From contig NZ_JBBKTT010000001.1 of NCBI RefSeq assembly GCF_037892425.1, positions 2,046,001-2,110,000 of the forward strand: a stretch of 64,000 nt of DNA, in the 5' to 3' direction. This DNA is from Lacibacter sp. H375 (GTDB lineage Bacteria > Bacteroidota > Bacteroidia > Chitinophagales > Chitinophagaceae). The notes below the pieces were generated by a model. That model saw nothing but the letters and a program-made list of their open reading frames with translations. It was not told the DNA's origin and ran no database searches. Positions within the stretch are counted from its first letter, which is position 1; each line of letters starts with the position of its first letter. Below, in pieces: positions 17,048 through 26,659 of this stretch. Position numbers and translations under genes: made by a program.

Positions 17048-19138
17048 CTGAGCAGTCCCATCGAATACCTAAAGGGTGTTGGCCCTTTGCGTGGAGATCT
17101 GTTGAAAAAAGAACTCAGCATTTTCACTTTTGGTGACCTGCTGGAACATTTTCCTTACCGCCATTTAGATAAAACAAAGATCACACCCATTGCACAAGTG
17201 AACATGGGTATGGATTATGTGCAGGTGGCCGGTCGCTTAACAGACTTTGAGATCATTGGGGAGCGAAAAGGAAAAAGGCTGGTGGCACATATCAGGGATA
17301 GCAGTGGCTCCATGGAACTTACCTGGTTCCAGGGAATTAACTGGGTGCAGAAACTGATGGCTATAGGCGAAGAGTTTTTAGTTTTTGGAAAGCTTGGGTT
17401 CTTTATGGGTAAGCCGCAGATCGTTCATCCCGAACTGGAAGTGCGAACGCAAGCGAATGCAGTCGGCAAATCGGTGCTGGAGCCAATTTATCCCACAACT
17501 GAAAAATTAAAAGTACGTGGGTTGAATGGACGCAGTATTGCCAAACTTACAGCTGTGTTGTTGCCACAGATCCATGTAAAAGATCTGCCCGAAAATTTAC
17601 CGGATAGTATTATCAGGGAATTAAAATTTCCTTCACGTTACGAAGCATATTGTCATATTCATTTTCCTGCTGATCAATCGCAATACGAACATGCATTGCG
17701 ACGGTTAAAATTTGAAGAACTCTTTTTTGCGCAGCTTCGTATGGGCATGATCAAGGGAAACCGTCATCGTTTTTCTAAAGGAATCGTGTTTGATAAGGTA
17801 GGTGATATCTTCAATGACTTCTACAATCATCATCTTCCTTTTCAATTAACCGGTGCACAAAAAAGAGTATTGAAAGAAATACGACAAGATACTGCACGTG
17901 GACACCAGATGAATCGGTTACTGCAAGGCGATGTTGGCAGTGGGAAAACCATTGTTGCTTTATTAACCATGTTGCTCGCAGCAGATAATGGTTACCAGAG
18001 TTGCATGATGGCACCAACGGAAATATTGGCGCAACAGCATTTCAATAGTCTTTCAAATTTGTTGCGGGAAATGAATGTGAGCATCCGCTTGCTTACAGGA
18101 TCAACCAAAAAAGCAGAACGGGAAAAGATATTGAATGGTCTGCAATCTGGCGATATACAACTGCTCGTAGGTACTCATGCACTTATTGAAGGAGTGGTAC
18201 AATTTAAAAACCTTGGCTTGGCAATAGTTGATGAGCAGCATCGCTTTGGTGTGGCTCAACGTGCCGAACTGCAAACAAAAGGCACTATTCCGCCACATGT
18301 GTTGGTCATGACCGCTACACCAATTCCACGCACAATGGCTATGACGGCATACGGTGATCTTGATTATAGTGTAATGGATGAATTGCCACCGGGACGTAAA
18401 CCCATCACCACTGTTCATCGTTACGAAACGGCCCGGCCTTCAATCATGGATTTCGTAAAACAGGAGATAGCAAAAGGAAGGCAGGCTTATTTTATTTATC
18501 CGTTGATCGAGGAAAGTTCGACGCTTGATTTTGAAAACCTGATGAAAGGCTACGAAGAAGTAAAAGCATTTTTCCCGGAGCCAAACTACTACATCAGCAT
18601 GGTGCATGGTAAACAAAAGCCTGAAGTAAAAGATACCAACATGATGCGTTTTAAAACAAATGATACGCAGATCATGGTGGCAACAACAGTTATAGAAGTG
18701 GGGGTTGATGTGCCCAATGCAAGTGTAATGGTGATGGAAAGTGCTGAACGTTTTGGTTTATCACAGCTTCATCAACTTCGGGGAAGGGTGGGAAGAGGAA
18801 GTGAACAGAGTTTTTGCATTCTTTTAACAGGACAGAAGTTAACGAATGATGCCCGGGAACGGTTAAAGATAATGTGCGCAACAAATGATGGATTCCTGAT
18901 TGCAGAAAAAGATCTTGAGCTGCGTGGACCTGGTGATATTGCAGGCACAAGACAGAGTGGTATGCTCAATTTTAAACTGGCGAGTATAGTACAGGACAAA
19001 GACCTGTTGGAAATCGCAAAGAATTTGAGTGACCGTCTGCTGCAAGACGATCCGGATTTGTCTTCGGCCGAAAATTTGCTGTTGAAATCATACCTGTTGT
19101 TAAAAAAGGGAAAAACGGAATGGAGTAGAGTGGCTTAG
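17048..19138 (+). CDS. recG: ATP-dependent DNA helicase RecG
   Basis: RecG reverses stalled forks and moves Holliday junctions. The protein shows the wedge domain, Walker A (QGDVGSGKT), DEQH box (IVDEQHRFG), motif III (TATPIPRT), and helicase C motifs including QLHQLRGRVGRG. Start choice: the first ordinary start codon is TTG at 17087, but the reading frame upstream encodes SSPIEYLKGVGPLRG, which is the conserved N-terminus of RecG. Between the in-frame stop at 17003 and 17087 there is no ATG, GTG or TTG; the candidates are CTG (17048), ATA (17045) or ATT (17018). I give CTG. Either a rare start codon is used, or a point change has hit an original ATG. The catalytic core is complete. Confidence 0.93.
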   Translation: MSSPIEYLKGVGPLRGDLLKKELSIFTFGDLLEHFPYRHLDKTKITPIAQVNMGMDYVQVAGRLTDFEIIGERKGKRLVAHIRDSSGSMELTWFQGINWVQKLMAIGEEFLVFGKLGFFMGKPQIVHPELEVRTQANAVGKSVLEPIYPTTEKLKVRGLNGRSIAKLTAVLLPQIHVKDLPENLPDSIIRELKFPSRYEAYCHIHFPADQSQYEHALRRLKFEELFFAQLRMGMIKGNRHRFSKGIVFDKVGDIFNDFYNHHLPFQLTGAQKRVLKEIRQDTARGHQMNRLLQGDVGSGKTIVALLTMLLAADNGYQSCMMAPTEILAQQHFNSLSNLLREMNVSIRLLTGSTKKAEREKILNGLQSGDIQLLVGTHALIEGVVQFKNLGLAIVDEQHRFGVAQRAELQTKGTIPPHVLVMTATPIPRTMAMTAYGDLDYSVMDELPPGRKPITTVHRYETARPSIMDFVKQEIAKGRQAYFIYPLIEESSTLDFENLMKGYEEVKAFFPEPNYYISMVHGKQKPEVKDTNMMRFKTNDTQIMVATTVIEVGVDVPNASVMVMESAERFGLSQLHQLRGRVGRGSEQSFCILLTGQKLTNDARERLKIMCATNDGFLIAEKDLELRGPGDIAGTRQSGMLNFKLASIVQDKDLLEIAKNLSDRLLQDDPDLSSAENLLLKSYLLLKKGKTEWSRVA

Positions 19139-19211
19139 TGTAAAATAAGCGATAGTTATTTCCGTTTTAAAGTTTTAAATTCAAAGTCCCGTAGCATAAG
19201 AAAATATTTAC

Positions 19212-22200
19212 ATGAAAGTACTCCGACTCCTCATTGCACCTTGCCTCTTTTTGGCTGCACCTCTGCTCAGCTTTTCACAACTTTATTTTGTTGAAAACAA
19301 AGGTCAGTGGGATCAACAGGTGCATTTTAAAACAGAGGCGGGTAACAGTGCTTTCTTTCTCACCAAAGATGGTTACAGCATCCTGATCAATCACCCGGAT
19401 GATTATCAGCGTTTGGCTGAATTCAATCATGGTCACGGGTTCGATTCATTAGTGAAATACAATGCGAGAGCTACAGCGCCTGAAAAAATGCGTGCACATG
19501 CGTTTCGGGTAAAATTCCTGGGTGGAAATTTCAATTCAAAGCCCATCATGGAAAAACCCTTGCCCGGAGTGGAGAACTATTTTATTGGAAACGATCCTTC
19601 AAAATGGGCAAGTGATTGTAAACTATACCAGGCAATAACTTATAAGAATGTTTATCCAAATATTGATGTACGTTATTATGTGCAGGATGATCAATTAAAA
19701 TATGATGTAGTTGTTTATCCGGGAGCTGATGTTTCGAAGATACAGATGCGTTATGAAGGTGCAGATAAGCTGAGCATTCGTGATAACGAATTAGTGGTAG
19801 GAACTTCGGTTGGTGAAGCACGTGAGTTGAAGCCTTACACTTATCAATTTGTAAATGGCAAACGTGAAGTGGTTGGTAACAAATACAAAATAACAGGTAA
19901 TACAGTAAGTTTTGATGTAAAGGCCTATAACAAATCAACTACGTTAATTATTGATCCTTCGCTGGTGTTCTCTTCTTTCAGCAGAAGTACGGCTGACAAC
20001 TGGGGCTTCACAGCAACGCCGGGAGCTGATGGTAGTTTTTTTGGTGGAGGTATTGCGCAACCATCAGGATTTCCTACAACACCAGGAGCTATACAAGGAA
20101 CTGGCGGTGGTCCCTCAAGTGGCGGTTCGCCTCCTGATATCGCTATCATCAAATTATCGCCTGATGGAAGAAACAGGATCTATGCAACTTACCTCGGAGG
20201 TAATGGCTTAGATCAACCCCATAGTCTAATTGCCGATGCTGCAGGCAATCTTGTAATAGCAGGTCGTACAAATTCAGGCGCAAACTTCCCCGGAACACTG
20301 GTGGGTGGAGGAGGCGGTTACGACATTTTCGTTACAAAGATCAACGCAACCGGAACGGCGATCATTGGTTCATTACGTATTGGAGGTAGTGGTGATGATG
20401 GTGTAAATATCACAGCAACACGTGGTGGTGCTAATTCACTTCAACGTTTTTATGGTGATGATGGAAGAAGCGAAGTAATACTTGATCCGGGTGGAAATAT
20501 ATTGCTTGCTTCGTCTACAAGATCAACAAATTTCCCAACTCAAAATGGTTTTCAAACAGGTTTGCGTGGAAACCAGGACGCTGTAGTATTAAAATTAAAT
20601 TCTAATGCCACGGGAGTTATTTGGAGTACCGTGATGGGTGGTGATGCTGATGATGCAGGGTTTGTATTGTCAGTAAATCCTTTAAGCCCGTCGAATATTT
20701 ATGTTGGTGGGGGCACCAGCAGTAACGCCAATTTTTCAGGTATTGGTGGTGGTGCTGTGCAAGGAACTTACAACGGAGGTCTCACAGATGGCTATGTAGC
20801 ACAATTGCAGGATAATGGAGGAAGCGTAGGCATTACTCGTGCTACTTATCTCGGCACAAATAATATCGATATTGTTTATGGTGTTCAATTTGATGCTAAA
20901 GGATTTCCTTATGTAATGGGTATTACAACAGGCAATTGGCCTGTGATAAATGCTGCTTACTCGGTCGGCAATTCCAGGCAGTTCATAGCAAAACTGCAAC
21001 CTAATCTTAATGCATTTGTTTATTCAACCACATTTGGTACAAGTGGTGCAATCAATCCTAATATTTCACCGGTAGCCTTTCTTGTTGATAATTGTGAGAA
21101 TGTGTATGTGTCCGGCTGGGGTGGTGGTGCAAACAGTTTTGGTGGCACAACGGGTTATCCAACATCGGGCACAACTGGTTTGCCGGTAACTGCCGATGCG
21201 TTTCAACGAAATACTGATGGAAGTGATTTTTACTTTTTTGTTTTGCAAAAAAATGCTGCCTCTCAGTTATACGGAAGTTTCTTTGGCCAACTCGGTGGCG
21301 GCGGAGGATTGGAACACGTAGATGGCGGTACCAGCCGGTTCGATGCCAATGGTGTTATTTACCAGGCTATGTGTGCCAATTGTAAGAATGTTCAGTCAGG
21401 CGTTCCACTCACGGCACCCTTCCCAATTACTGCCGGTGTTTATGGAAACACAAATCCTGCCGGTGGCAGCGGTTGTAATCTTGGCATGGTGAAAATCAGG
21501 TTTGATCTGTCCGGTATCGATGTAGCGCTAAGAGCTGTTGGTGCAAAGCAATTAAATTTCTGTTTACCTGCTACCATCCAGTTTACAGATACCATTCGTG
21601 AAGCAAAGCAATATATCTGGATATGGGGTGACGGTACACCGAATGATACAACAACTATAAATCCTTTTACACATACATACACAAGCACCGGATTTTTTGA
21701 TGTGAAAGTAATTGGTATCGACAGCAACTCCTGTAACGTCAAGGATTCGGCCAACATGCGTATACGTGTTACAACCGATTCTGTTGATGTTGATTTTAGT
21801 TTTGCAAGGCAGAATTGTAACAGTCTTACATTCCAGTTTACTAATACAAGTAATATACGAACAGCTACTACACCGTTTGGCCCGAGGTCATTTATGTGGG
21901 TTTGGGGTGATGGGTCGAAGAATGATACCATACCCGGATTCTCTCCGCCGGTATCACATACATTCCCAGGTATTGGTTCTTATGATGTTCGTTTGGTATT
22001 AATCGATTCAAATTATTGTAACCTGGGTGATGCCGATAGTATTGTGAACTTCCAGGTAATTGATAATATACGGGCAGGATTTAGCATCAGTTCTGTTTGT
22101 GTACCTGATACGATCAATGTGATTGATACGTCTTTGGGCGCATTAACTTATCTCTGGGTAAGCAGCGATGGTCAGCAGTCAACTGATCCTCTACCGGCAT

Positions 22201-22823
22201 TCGTTTACAACACACCCGGTACTTACAGCATTACACAATACATCTATAATCCAAACAGCTGTAATCTGGTAGACTCAACAACAAGAAGTTTCCTTGCCGT
22301 TGGTCCGCCAACAGCAGGATTTATCTTTAATCCGAACCCATCACAGGAAAATACACCGACCCGGTTTACAAGCACGGCATCGGATGATGTGGTGTCGTGG
22401 CTATGGGATTTTGGTGATGGCAGCACTTCCACACAACGTGATCCGATTTATCAATACACTACTCCCGGTATTAATACGGTTTGTCAAACGGTAACAAATG
22501 CTGCGGGTTGTGTTGACTCTGTATGTATTCCGGTTGAATCAATCATCAATGTAGTAAATGATCTGCCATCAGCCTTTACACCAAATGGTGATGGTGTGAA
22601 TGATATCTTTTTTGTTCGTGGATTCGGTATCACTAAAATGACTTTGCGAGTGTATAACCGCCAGGGATTGATGGTATTTGAAAGCCGCACCCAAAATATT
22701 GGATGGGATGGCACTTACAAAGGAACGCCACAACCAATGGACGCATATGCATGGACATTGGAAGTAGAATATTTCACCGGCGAAAAATTCCGAAAGAAAG
22801 GTGATGTAACACTCATCAGGTAG
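19212..22823 (+). CDS. Giant secreted protein with SBBP-type repeats, PKD domains and type IX secretion C-terminal domain
   Basis: A 1,203-residue protein with a signal peptide (about 1-22). An N-terminal module (FVENKGQWDQQVHFKTE...) of the kind that precedes SBBP beta-propeller repeats is followed by Gly/Asn-rich blades (IYATYLGGNGLDQPHSL, then similar units to about residue 760). Four PKD-like domains follow (WIWGDGTPND, FMWVWGDGSKND, YLWVSSDGQQ, WLWDFGDGST). The last 85 residues (SAFTPNGDGVNDIF... to KKGDVTLIR) are the gliding-motility-associated C-terminal domain (CHU_C type), the signal for type IX secretion and surface attachment. It is followed, 86 bases on, by a PorP/SprF-family gene; such pairs are usual for type B cargo. 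Probable surface adhesin. Confidence 0.92.
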   Translation: MKVLRLLIAPCLFLAAPLLSFSQLYFVENKGQWDQQVHFKTEAGNSAFFLTKDGYSILINHPDDYQRLAEFNHGHGFDSLVKYNARATAPEKMRAHAFRVKFLGGNFNSKPIMEKPLPGVENYFIGNDPSKWASDCKLYQAITYKNVYPNIDVRYYVQDDQLKYDVVVYPGADVSKIQMRYEGADKLSIRDNELVVGTSVGEARELKPYTYQFVNGKREVVGNKYKITGNTVSFDVKAYNKSTTLIIDPSLVFSSFSRSTADNWGFTATPGADGSFFGGGIAQPSGFPTTPGAIQGTGGGPSSGGSPPDIAIIKLSPDGRNRIYATYLGGNGLDQPHSLIADAAGNLVIAGRTNSGANFPGTLVGGGGGYDIFVTKINATGTAIIGSLRIGGSGDDGVNITATRGGANSLQRFYGDDGRSEVILDPGGNILLASSTRSTNFPTQNGFQTGLRGNQDAVVLKLNSNATGVIWSTVMGGDADDAGFVLSVNPLSPSNIYVGGGTSSNANFSGIGGGAVQGTYNGGLTDGYVAQLQDNGGSVGITRATYLGTNNIDIVYGVQFDAKGFPYVMGITTGNWPVINAAYSVGNSRQFIAKLQPNLNAFVYSTTFGTSGAINPNISPVAFLVDNCENVYVSGWGGGANSFGGTTGYPTSGTTGLPVTADAFQRNTDGSDFYFFVLQKNAASQLYGSFFGQLGGGGGLEHVDGGTSRFDANGVIYQAMCANCKNVQSGVPLTAPFPITAGVYGNTNPAGGSGCNLGMVKIRFDLSGIDVALRAVGAKQLNFCLPATIQFTDTIREAKQYIWIWGDGTPNDTTTINPFTHTYTSTGFFDVKVIGIDSNSCNVKDSANMRIRVTTDSVDVDFSFARQNCNSLTFQFTNTSNIRTATTPFGPRSFMWVWGDGSKNDTIPGFSPPVSHTFPGIGSYDVRLVLIDSNYCNLGDADSIVNFQVIDNIRAGFSISSVCVPDTINVIDTSLGALTYLWVSSDGQQSTDPLPAFVYNTPGTYSITQYIYNPNSCNLVDSTTRSFLAVGPPTAGFIFNPNPSQENTPTRFTSTASDDVVSWLWDFGDGSTSTQRDPIYQYTTPGINTVCQTVTNAAGCVDSVCIPVESIINVVNDLPSAFTPNGDGVNDIFFVRGFGITKMTLRVYNRQGLMVFESRTQNIGWDGTYKGTPQPMDAYAWTLEVEYFTGEKFRKKGDVTLIR

Positions 22824-22909
22824 CGAGTATAAAAAAACCTGCAGTACCCTATATCCAGATTTGACAGAACCAGAACCATCAGCTTGTGTAAACGTTTAAA
22901 AGAAGAGCT

Positions 22910-23938
22910 ATGAACTGTAACCGTATCGTTGGGGCTGTACTGATATTGCTGTTGTTGCAAACAAATGTAACAGCACAGGATCTGCATTTCTCTCAATTCA
23001 TGAACTCGCCGCTTACAACTAATCCGGCGAACACGGGATTTATTCCAGAAGCTGATTACCGTATAGGTGGCAACTTCCGCAGTCAGTGGACATCTGTTCC
23101 TGTGCCTTACAAAACCGCTAGTGTTTGGGGCGATGTACAGGTGTTTCGTAACAGTATTGAAAATGGTTGGGTAGGTGTTGGTGGATTATTATTGACTGAT
23201 GTTGCCGGTCGTGGCAACCTGCGTTCCAATAAAGTATACGGATCAGTTGCTTATCACCAGATGATCGGTTTAAGCAGTTTGCTGAGTGCCGGTTTTAATG
23301 CCGGTTATGCAAGCAAACGTATTGATATAACCAAGTTCACGTTCGATAATCAATGGAACGGAAAATTTTTTGATGCAGGAGCGCCTAATGGCGAAGCATT
23401 ATTGACCAATGCCAACACTGCATATTTTGATCTACAGGTGGGAATGAACTATGCTTACTTTCCAACAGAGAATACTTATATCAATGCAGGTGTGTCAGTG
23501 CATCACATCAATAAGCCAAAAGAAACTTTCTTCAGTAACGGCACCAATGAAGTGCCCCGCCGTTATATTGGTTTTCTCAATGGAAGCTTTAAGGTAAATG
23601 ATGATTGGATCGTTAACCCCAATGCTTATTTCTCATCACAAGCTGGTGCGAATGAAACGGTATTTGGCGGCAACCTCGCATACAACGTAATGGGTGATGG
23701 TAGCGTGGTGGTGTTTGGTGGTGCATATTATCGCTGGGCCGATGCAGCGGTTGCAATGGTGGGCCTTGAATGGAAAGATATCAGGTTCACATTTACATAC
23801 GATGCTACTACCAGTAACCTTGGTCGTTTCAATAGTGCGAATGGAGCATATGAATTCTCACTGATTAAAAACGGTTACTATAACGAATACTTTGGTGATA
23901 AGAGTCAAAGGAGACAGAGTTTGTGTCCGAGATTTTAA
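22910..23938 (+). CDS. PorP/SprF-family type IX secretion outer-membrane protein
   Basis: A 342-residue beta-barrel with signal peptide (about 1-22, ending VTAQ). The start of the mature protein, DLHFSQFMNSPLTTNPANTG, is the signature of the PorP/SprF family. Regular alternating strands to the C-terminal aromatic residue fit an outer-membrane barrel. In Bacteroidota a PorP/SprF protein is generally encoded next to the large type B cargo it serves and helps move or anchor it at the surface; here the cargo is the PKD protein just upstream. This dedicated role is an inference from gene order. Confidence 0.93.
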   Translation: MNCNRIVGAVLILLLLQTNVTAQDLHFSQFMNSPLTTNPANTGFIPEADYRIGGNFRSQWTSVPVPYKTASVWGDVQVFRNSIENGWVGVGGLLLTDVAGRGNLRSNKVYGSVAYHQMIGLSSLLSAGFNAGYASKRIDITKFTFDNQWNGKFFDAGAPNGEALLTNANTAYFDLQVGMNYAYFPTENTYINAGVSVHHINKPKETFFSNGTNEVPRRYIGFLNGSFKVNDDWIVNPNAYFSSQAGANETVFGGNLAYNVMGDGSVVVFGGAYYRWADAAVAMVGLEWKDIRFTFTYDATTSNLGRFNSANGAYEFSLIKNGYYNEYFGDKSQRRQSLCPRF

Positions 23939-23983
23939 ATCTGATTTGAATGATTGCAAGAACAATTACTTGCTGATTAGATT

Positions 23984-24013
23984 TTGCTGCCTGCCCTTCC
24001 TTTCCGAATTTCG
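23984..24013 (+). promoter_or_regulatory. Bacteroidota-type promoter for the GlcD-like gene
   Basis: TTG at 23984-23986 and GAATTTCG at 24006-24013 are separated by exactly 19 bases, the usual spacing of the -33 TTG and -7 TAnnTTTG elements in Bacteroidota. The second element has two mismatches among the six defined positions. The ATG at 24029 is 15 bases further on. The TTG has no role as a start codon. Confidence 0.5.
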
Positions 24014-24028
24014 CCCAAAATTCAGCAC

Positions 24029-25450
24029 ATGATCTCTGTTGAGAATTACGCAAAAGTGGATATGGAAATTGTTCAGCAATTGAAGGCCATTGTAGGTGAA
24101 CAATATGTTTTTGTTGATGAGGAATCGCTTAGCAATTATGCGCATGATGAAACAGAGAATCTTCATTTTCCTCCCGAAGTTGTGGTGAAGCCACGTACAA
24201 CAGAAGAGATCAGCCAGATCATGAAGCTTTGTAATGAAGCAATTATTCCGGTTACTCCACGTGGGGCGGGCACCGGGTTGGCAGGTGCTGCATTGGCAGA
24301 CAAAGGAGGTGTGTTACTTTCGACCGAGCGCTTGAATTCCATTTTAAAAATAGATGAACGTAATCACCAGGTTATTACTGAACCGGGTGTTATTACCGAA
24401 GTGCTGATGGATGAAGTAAAGAAAGTAGGGTTATTTTATCCACCTGATCCCAGTAGCAGAGGGAGTTGTTTTATTGGTGGAAATATTTCTGCAAACAGTG
24501 GAGGTCCAAAAGCAGTGAAGTATGGCGTGGTGAGAGATTATGTGTTGAACCTTGAAGTGGTGTTACCAAGCGGCGAAATAATATGGACAGGCGCAAACGT
24601 GTTGAAAAATTCTACCGGCTATAATCTTACACATTTAATTGTTGGCAGCGAAGGAACGCTGGGTATAGTAACCAAAATTGTTTTGCGTTTAATTCCATTG
24701 CCTAAATATGATCTGCTCATGCTTGTGCCTTTCAAAAATTTAGAGCAGGCAGGTGAGGCAGTAAGTGAAATTTTCCGTGCGGGCTTTGTACCAAGTGGAT
24801 TGGAGTTAGTAGAGATCGATGCATTACGGATTGTAAGCACTATGGTTGAGAGTTCTGCCGTTCCTCTTACAGAAGATACAGAAGCACATCTTATAATTGA
24901 AGTGGATGGAAACGATGTGGATGTGCTGATGAAAGAGATGGAAGCAATTAGCGAACTCTTAACGAAATATGATATTGGTGAATTGTACTTTGCAGATGAT
25001 GCACAGCAGAAAGCCGAATTGTGGAAACTGCGACGTAGAGTTGCAGAAGCAGTGAAGCTGGTTGGTTATACTATCGAAGAAGATACTGTTGTGCCAAGAG
25101 CAGAATTACCGGCGTTGATCCGTGGTGTAAAAGCGTTAGGAAAACAGTATGATTTTAATGTGGTGTGCTATGGTCATGCAGGCGATGGTAATTTGCACAT
25201 TCGTATTCATAAAGAAGGAACGCCAAACAGCTATGGAGATGCAGAAATGAACAAATGCCTGCGTGCTATGTTTGAATTAGTTTATAAATTAGGCGGAACC
25301 ATCAGTGGTGAACATGGAGTTGGGTTGATACAAAAGGGATACATGAATATTGTGATGAAAGAAGCCAACCTTCGCCTCATGCGTGATATAAAAAGAGCAT
25401 TCGATCCTAACAATATATTGAACCCCGGTAAAATTTTCGATCTGCAATAA
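24029..25450 (+). CDS. FAD-linked oxidase, GlcD/D-2-hydroxyacid dehydrogenase family
   Basis: A 473-residue flavoprotein from the ATG at 24029. It has the PCMH-type FAD-binding fold (VTPRGAGTGLAG; YPPDPSSRGSCFIGGNISAN; VGSEGTLGIVT) and the vanillyl-alcohol-oxidase-type C-terminal cap with GHAGDGNLH and SGEHGVG, which hold the substrate and flavin. The family oxidises D-lactate, glycolate or D-2-hydroxyglutarate and passes electrons to a quinone or partner protein; which of these is used cannot be told. A longer reading from TTG 23984 is possible but its first 15 residues (LPALPFRISPK...) come from what looks like promoter sequence. No GlcE or GlcF partner is adjacent. Confidence 0.93.
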   Translation: MISVENYAKVDMEIVQQLKAIVGEQYVFVDEESLSNYAHDETENLHFPPEVVVKPRTTEEISQIMKLCNEAIIPVTPRGAGTGLAGAALADKGGVLLSTERLNSILKIDERNHQVITEPGVITEVLMDEVKKVGLFYPPDPSSRGSCFIGGNISANSGGPKAVKYGVVRDYVLNLEVVLPSGEIIWTGANVLKNSTGYNLTHLIVGSEGTLGIVTKIVLRLIPLPKYDLLMLVPFKNLEQAGEAVSEIFRAGFVPSGLELVEIDALRIVSTMVESSAVPLTEDTEAHLIIEVDGNDVDVLMKEMEAISELLTKYDIGELYFADDAQQKAELWKLRRRVAEAVKLVGYTIEEDTVVPRAELPALIRGVKALGKQYDFNVVCYGHAGDGNLHIRIHKEGTPNSYGDAEMNKCLRAMFELVYKLGGTISGEHGVGLIQKGYMNIVMKEANLRLMRDIKRAFDPNNILNPGKIFDLQ

Positions 25451-25462
25451 AACCTTTTATAC

Positions 25463-26053
25463 ATGAAAAAATCACTCTTCCTTTCTTTGATGTTGATGAC
25501 TTCAGGTCTTTTGTTTGCACAGAATACTGAAGAGGATGAAAAAGAAAAAGGTTTCAAACGTGATCAGTTATTTATTGGCACAGGTGTTAACCTAGGTTTC
25601 TTCAACGGATTTATCCTTGGCTTAAACCCTGAAATTGGTTACAGCTTAAATCGCTTCGTTGATGTGGGAATAGGAACTAATGTAAACCTCATCACACAAA
25701 ACGACCCCAATTCTCCAACAACATACCGGCAATGGACATTTGGTGGTGGACCATTTGTACGTGTATGGCCAGTGAATATGCTGTTTATTGGCGGACAATT
25801 TGAATACAATAGTATTGCATACAGTGTCAAGTCAGGGGGAGATATTGTGTACAAGGAAAATCGCAATGCGCCAAGTATATTAGTTGGTGCGGGATATGGA
25901 AACCGCACCATTGGTGGCAACCAATTCTACACAAGTATTATGGTAGATGTGCTGCGCAATCCTAATTCACCTTACATTGATAGCTATAGAAGGCTACAAC
26001 CGGTATTCCGCACAACATTCCTGTTTTATTTTAAACCTAAGCGGGAACGGTAG
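25463..26053 (+). CDS. Outer-membrane beta-barrel protein, unknown role
   Basis: A 196-residue protein with a signal peptide (about 1-19, ending LLFAQ), a short charged linker (EEDEKEKG) and alternating hydrophobic and polar strands with Gly and aromatic residues (FIGTGVNLGFFNGFILGLNPEIGY), ending in FYFKPKRER. This fits a small eight-stranded outer-membrane barrel of the porin-like/OmpA-barrel superfamily found in Bacteroidota. It starts 12 bases after the GlcD-like gene and may be co-transcribed with it. Its last 17 bases overlap the end of the convergent LOG gene. No substrate can be assigned. Confidence 0.78.
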   Translation: MKKSLFLSLMLMTSGLLFAQNTEEDEKEKGFKRDQLFIGTGVNLGFFNGFILGLNPEIGYSLNRFVDVGIGTNVNLITQNDPNSPTTYRQWTFGGGPFVRVWPVNMLFIGGQFEYNSIAYSVKSGGDIVYKENRNAPSILVGAGYGNRTIGGNQFYTSIMVDVLRNPNSPYIDSYRRLQPVFRTTFLFYFKPKRER

Positions 26054-26579
26054 AAAAAATTTCAGCGGGTTCGTTTACAATTACAATACGTTCTTCAGGC
26101 AGCTCATAAAGAAAATCTTCATGGAACATCTGGCGCATATGCTCAATTAAGTGAGTGTAAAAGCCATTGCTGTTAACAATGAATATTTTTTTGTTGTGGA
26201 TCTTCAATGTGTTCCAGGTGAGCATTTCAAATAATTCATCCAACGTACCATAACCACCTGCGAGTACTACCGCTGCATCACACAATTCATACATCATCTT
26301 TTTCCGCACATGCATATCTGTAACCACATGCAACTCTGTAATGCCTTTGTGTTGTGCTTCCCATTCTAATAATACTTCCGGAATTACACCTACTACACTT
26401 CCATGTGCGTCCATTACTGAATCTGCAACAGCGCCCATGATACCTTTGCCACCACCACCGTACACAAGCTTGATGTTTTTCTCTGCCATCAACCGGCCCA
26501 GTTCTTTTGCATGCGTAATGTAGAGAGGATCGGCTCCTGATTTTGAGCCACAAAAAACTGCAAGTGAAGTGAATTGCAT
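26037..26579 (-). CDS. LOG-family protein (TIGR00730, cytokinin riboside 5'-monophosphate phosphoribohydrolase-like)
   Basis: A 180-residue Rossmann-type protein with VYGGGGKGIMGAVA (39-52), DMHVRKKMM (88-96) and GGYGTLDELFE (108-118). These carry the Arg-Lys and Glu residues needed to split the N-glycosidic bond of nucleoside 5'-monophosphates. The usual PGGxGT motif reads AGGYGT here, with Ala for Pro at 107; this is a tolerated variation in some homologues, but worth noting. In bacteria the family removes bases from AMP-like nucleotides. The end of the gene overlaps that of the plus-strand barrel protein by 17 bases. Confidence 0.9.
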   Translation of the reverse strand: MQFTSLAVFCGSKSGADPLYITHAKELGRLMAEKNIKLVYGGGGKGIMGAVADSVMDAHGSVVGVIPEVLLEWEAQHKGITELHVVTDMHVRKKMMYELCDAAVVLAGGYGTLDELFEMLTWNTLKIHNKKIFIVNSNGFYTHLIEHMRQMFHEDFLYELPEERIVIVNEPAEIFSTVPA

Positions 26580-26659
26580 GTGATGAAAATATGCTGCAAA
26601 ATAGGCAAACTGTTTGACCGTTGGATTAATTCTTTATCTTCATTTTTAAACAAGTCCTT

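Noticed and set aside
23984-24028. N-terminal extension of the GlcD-like gene from TTG
   Set aside because: The TTG fits the -33 promoter element and the extra residues look non-coding.
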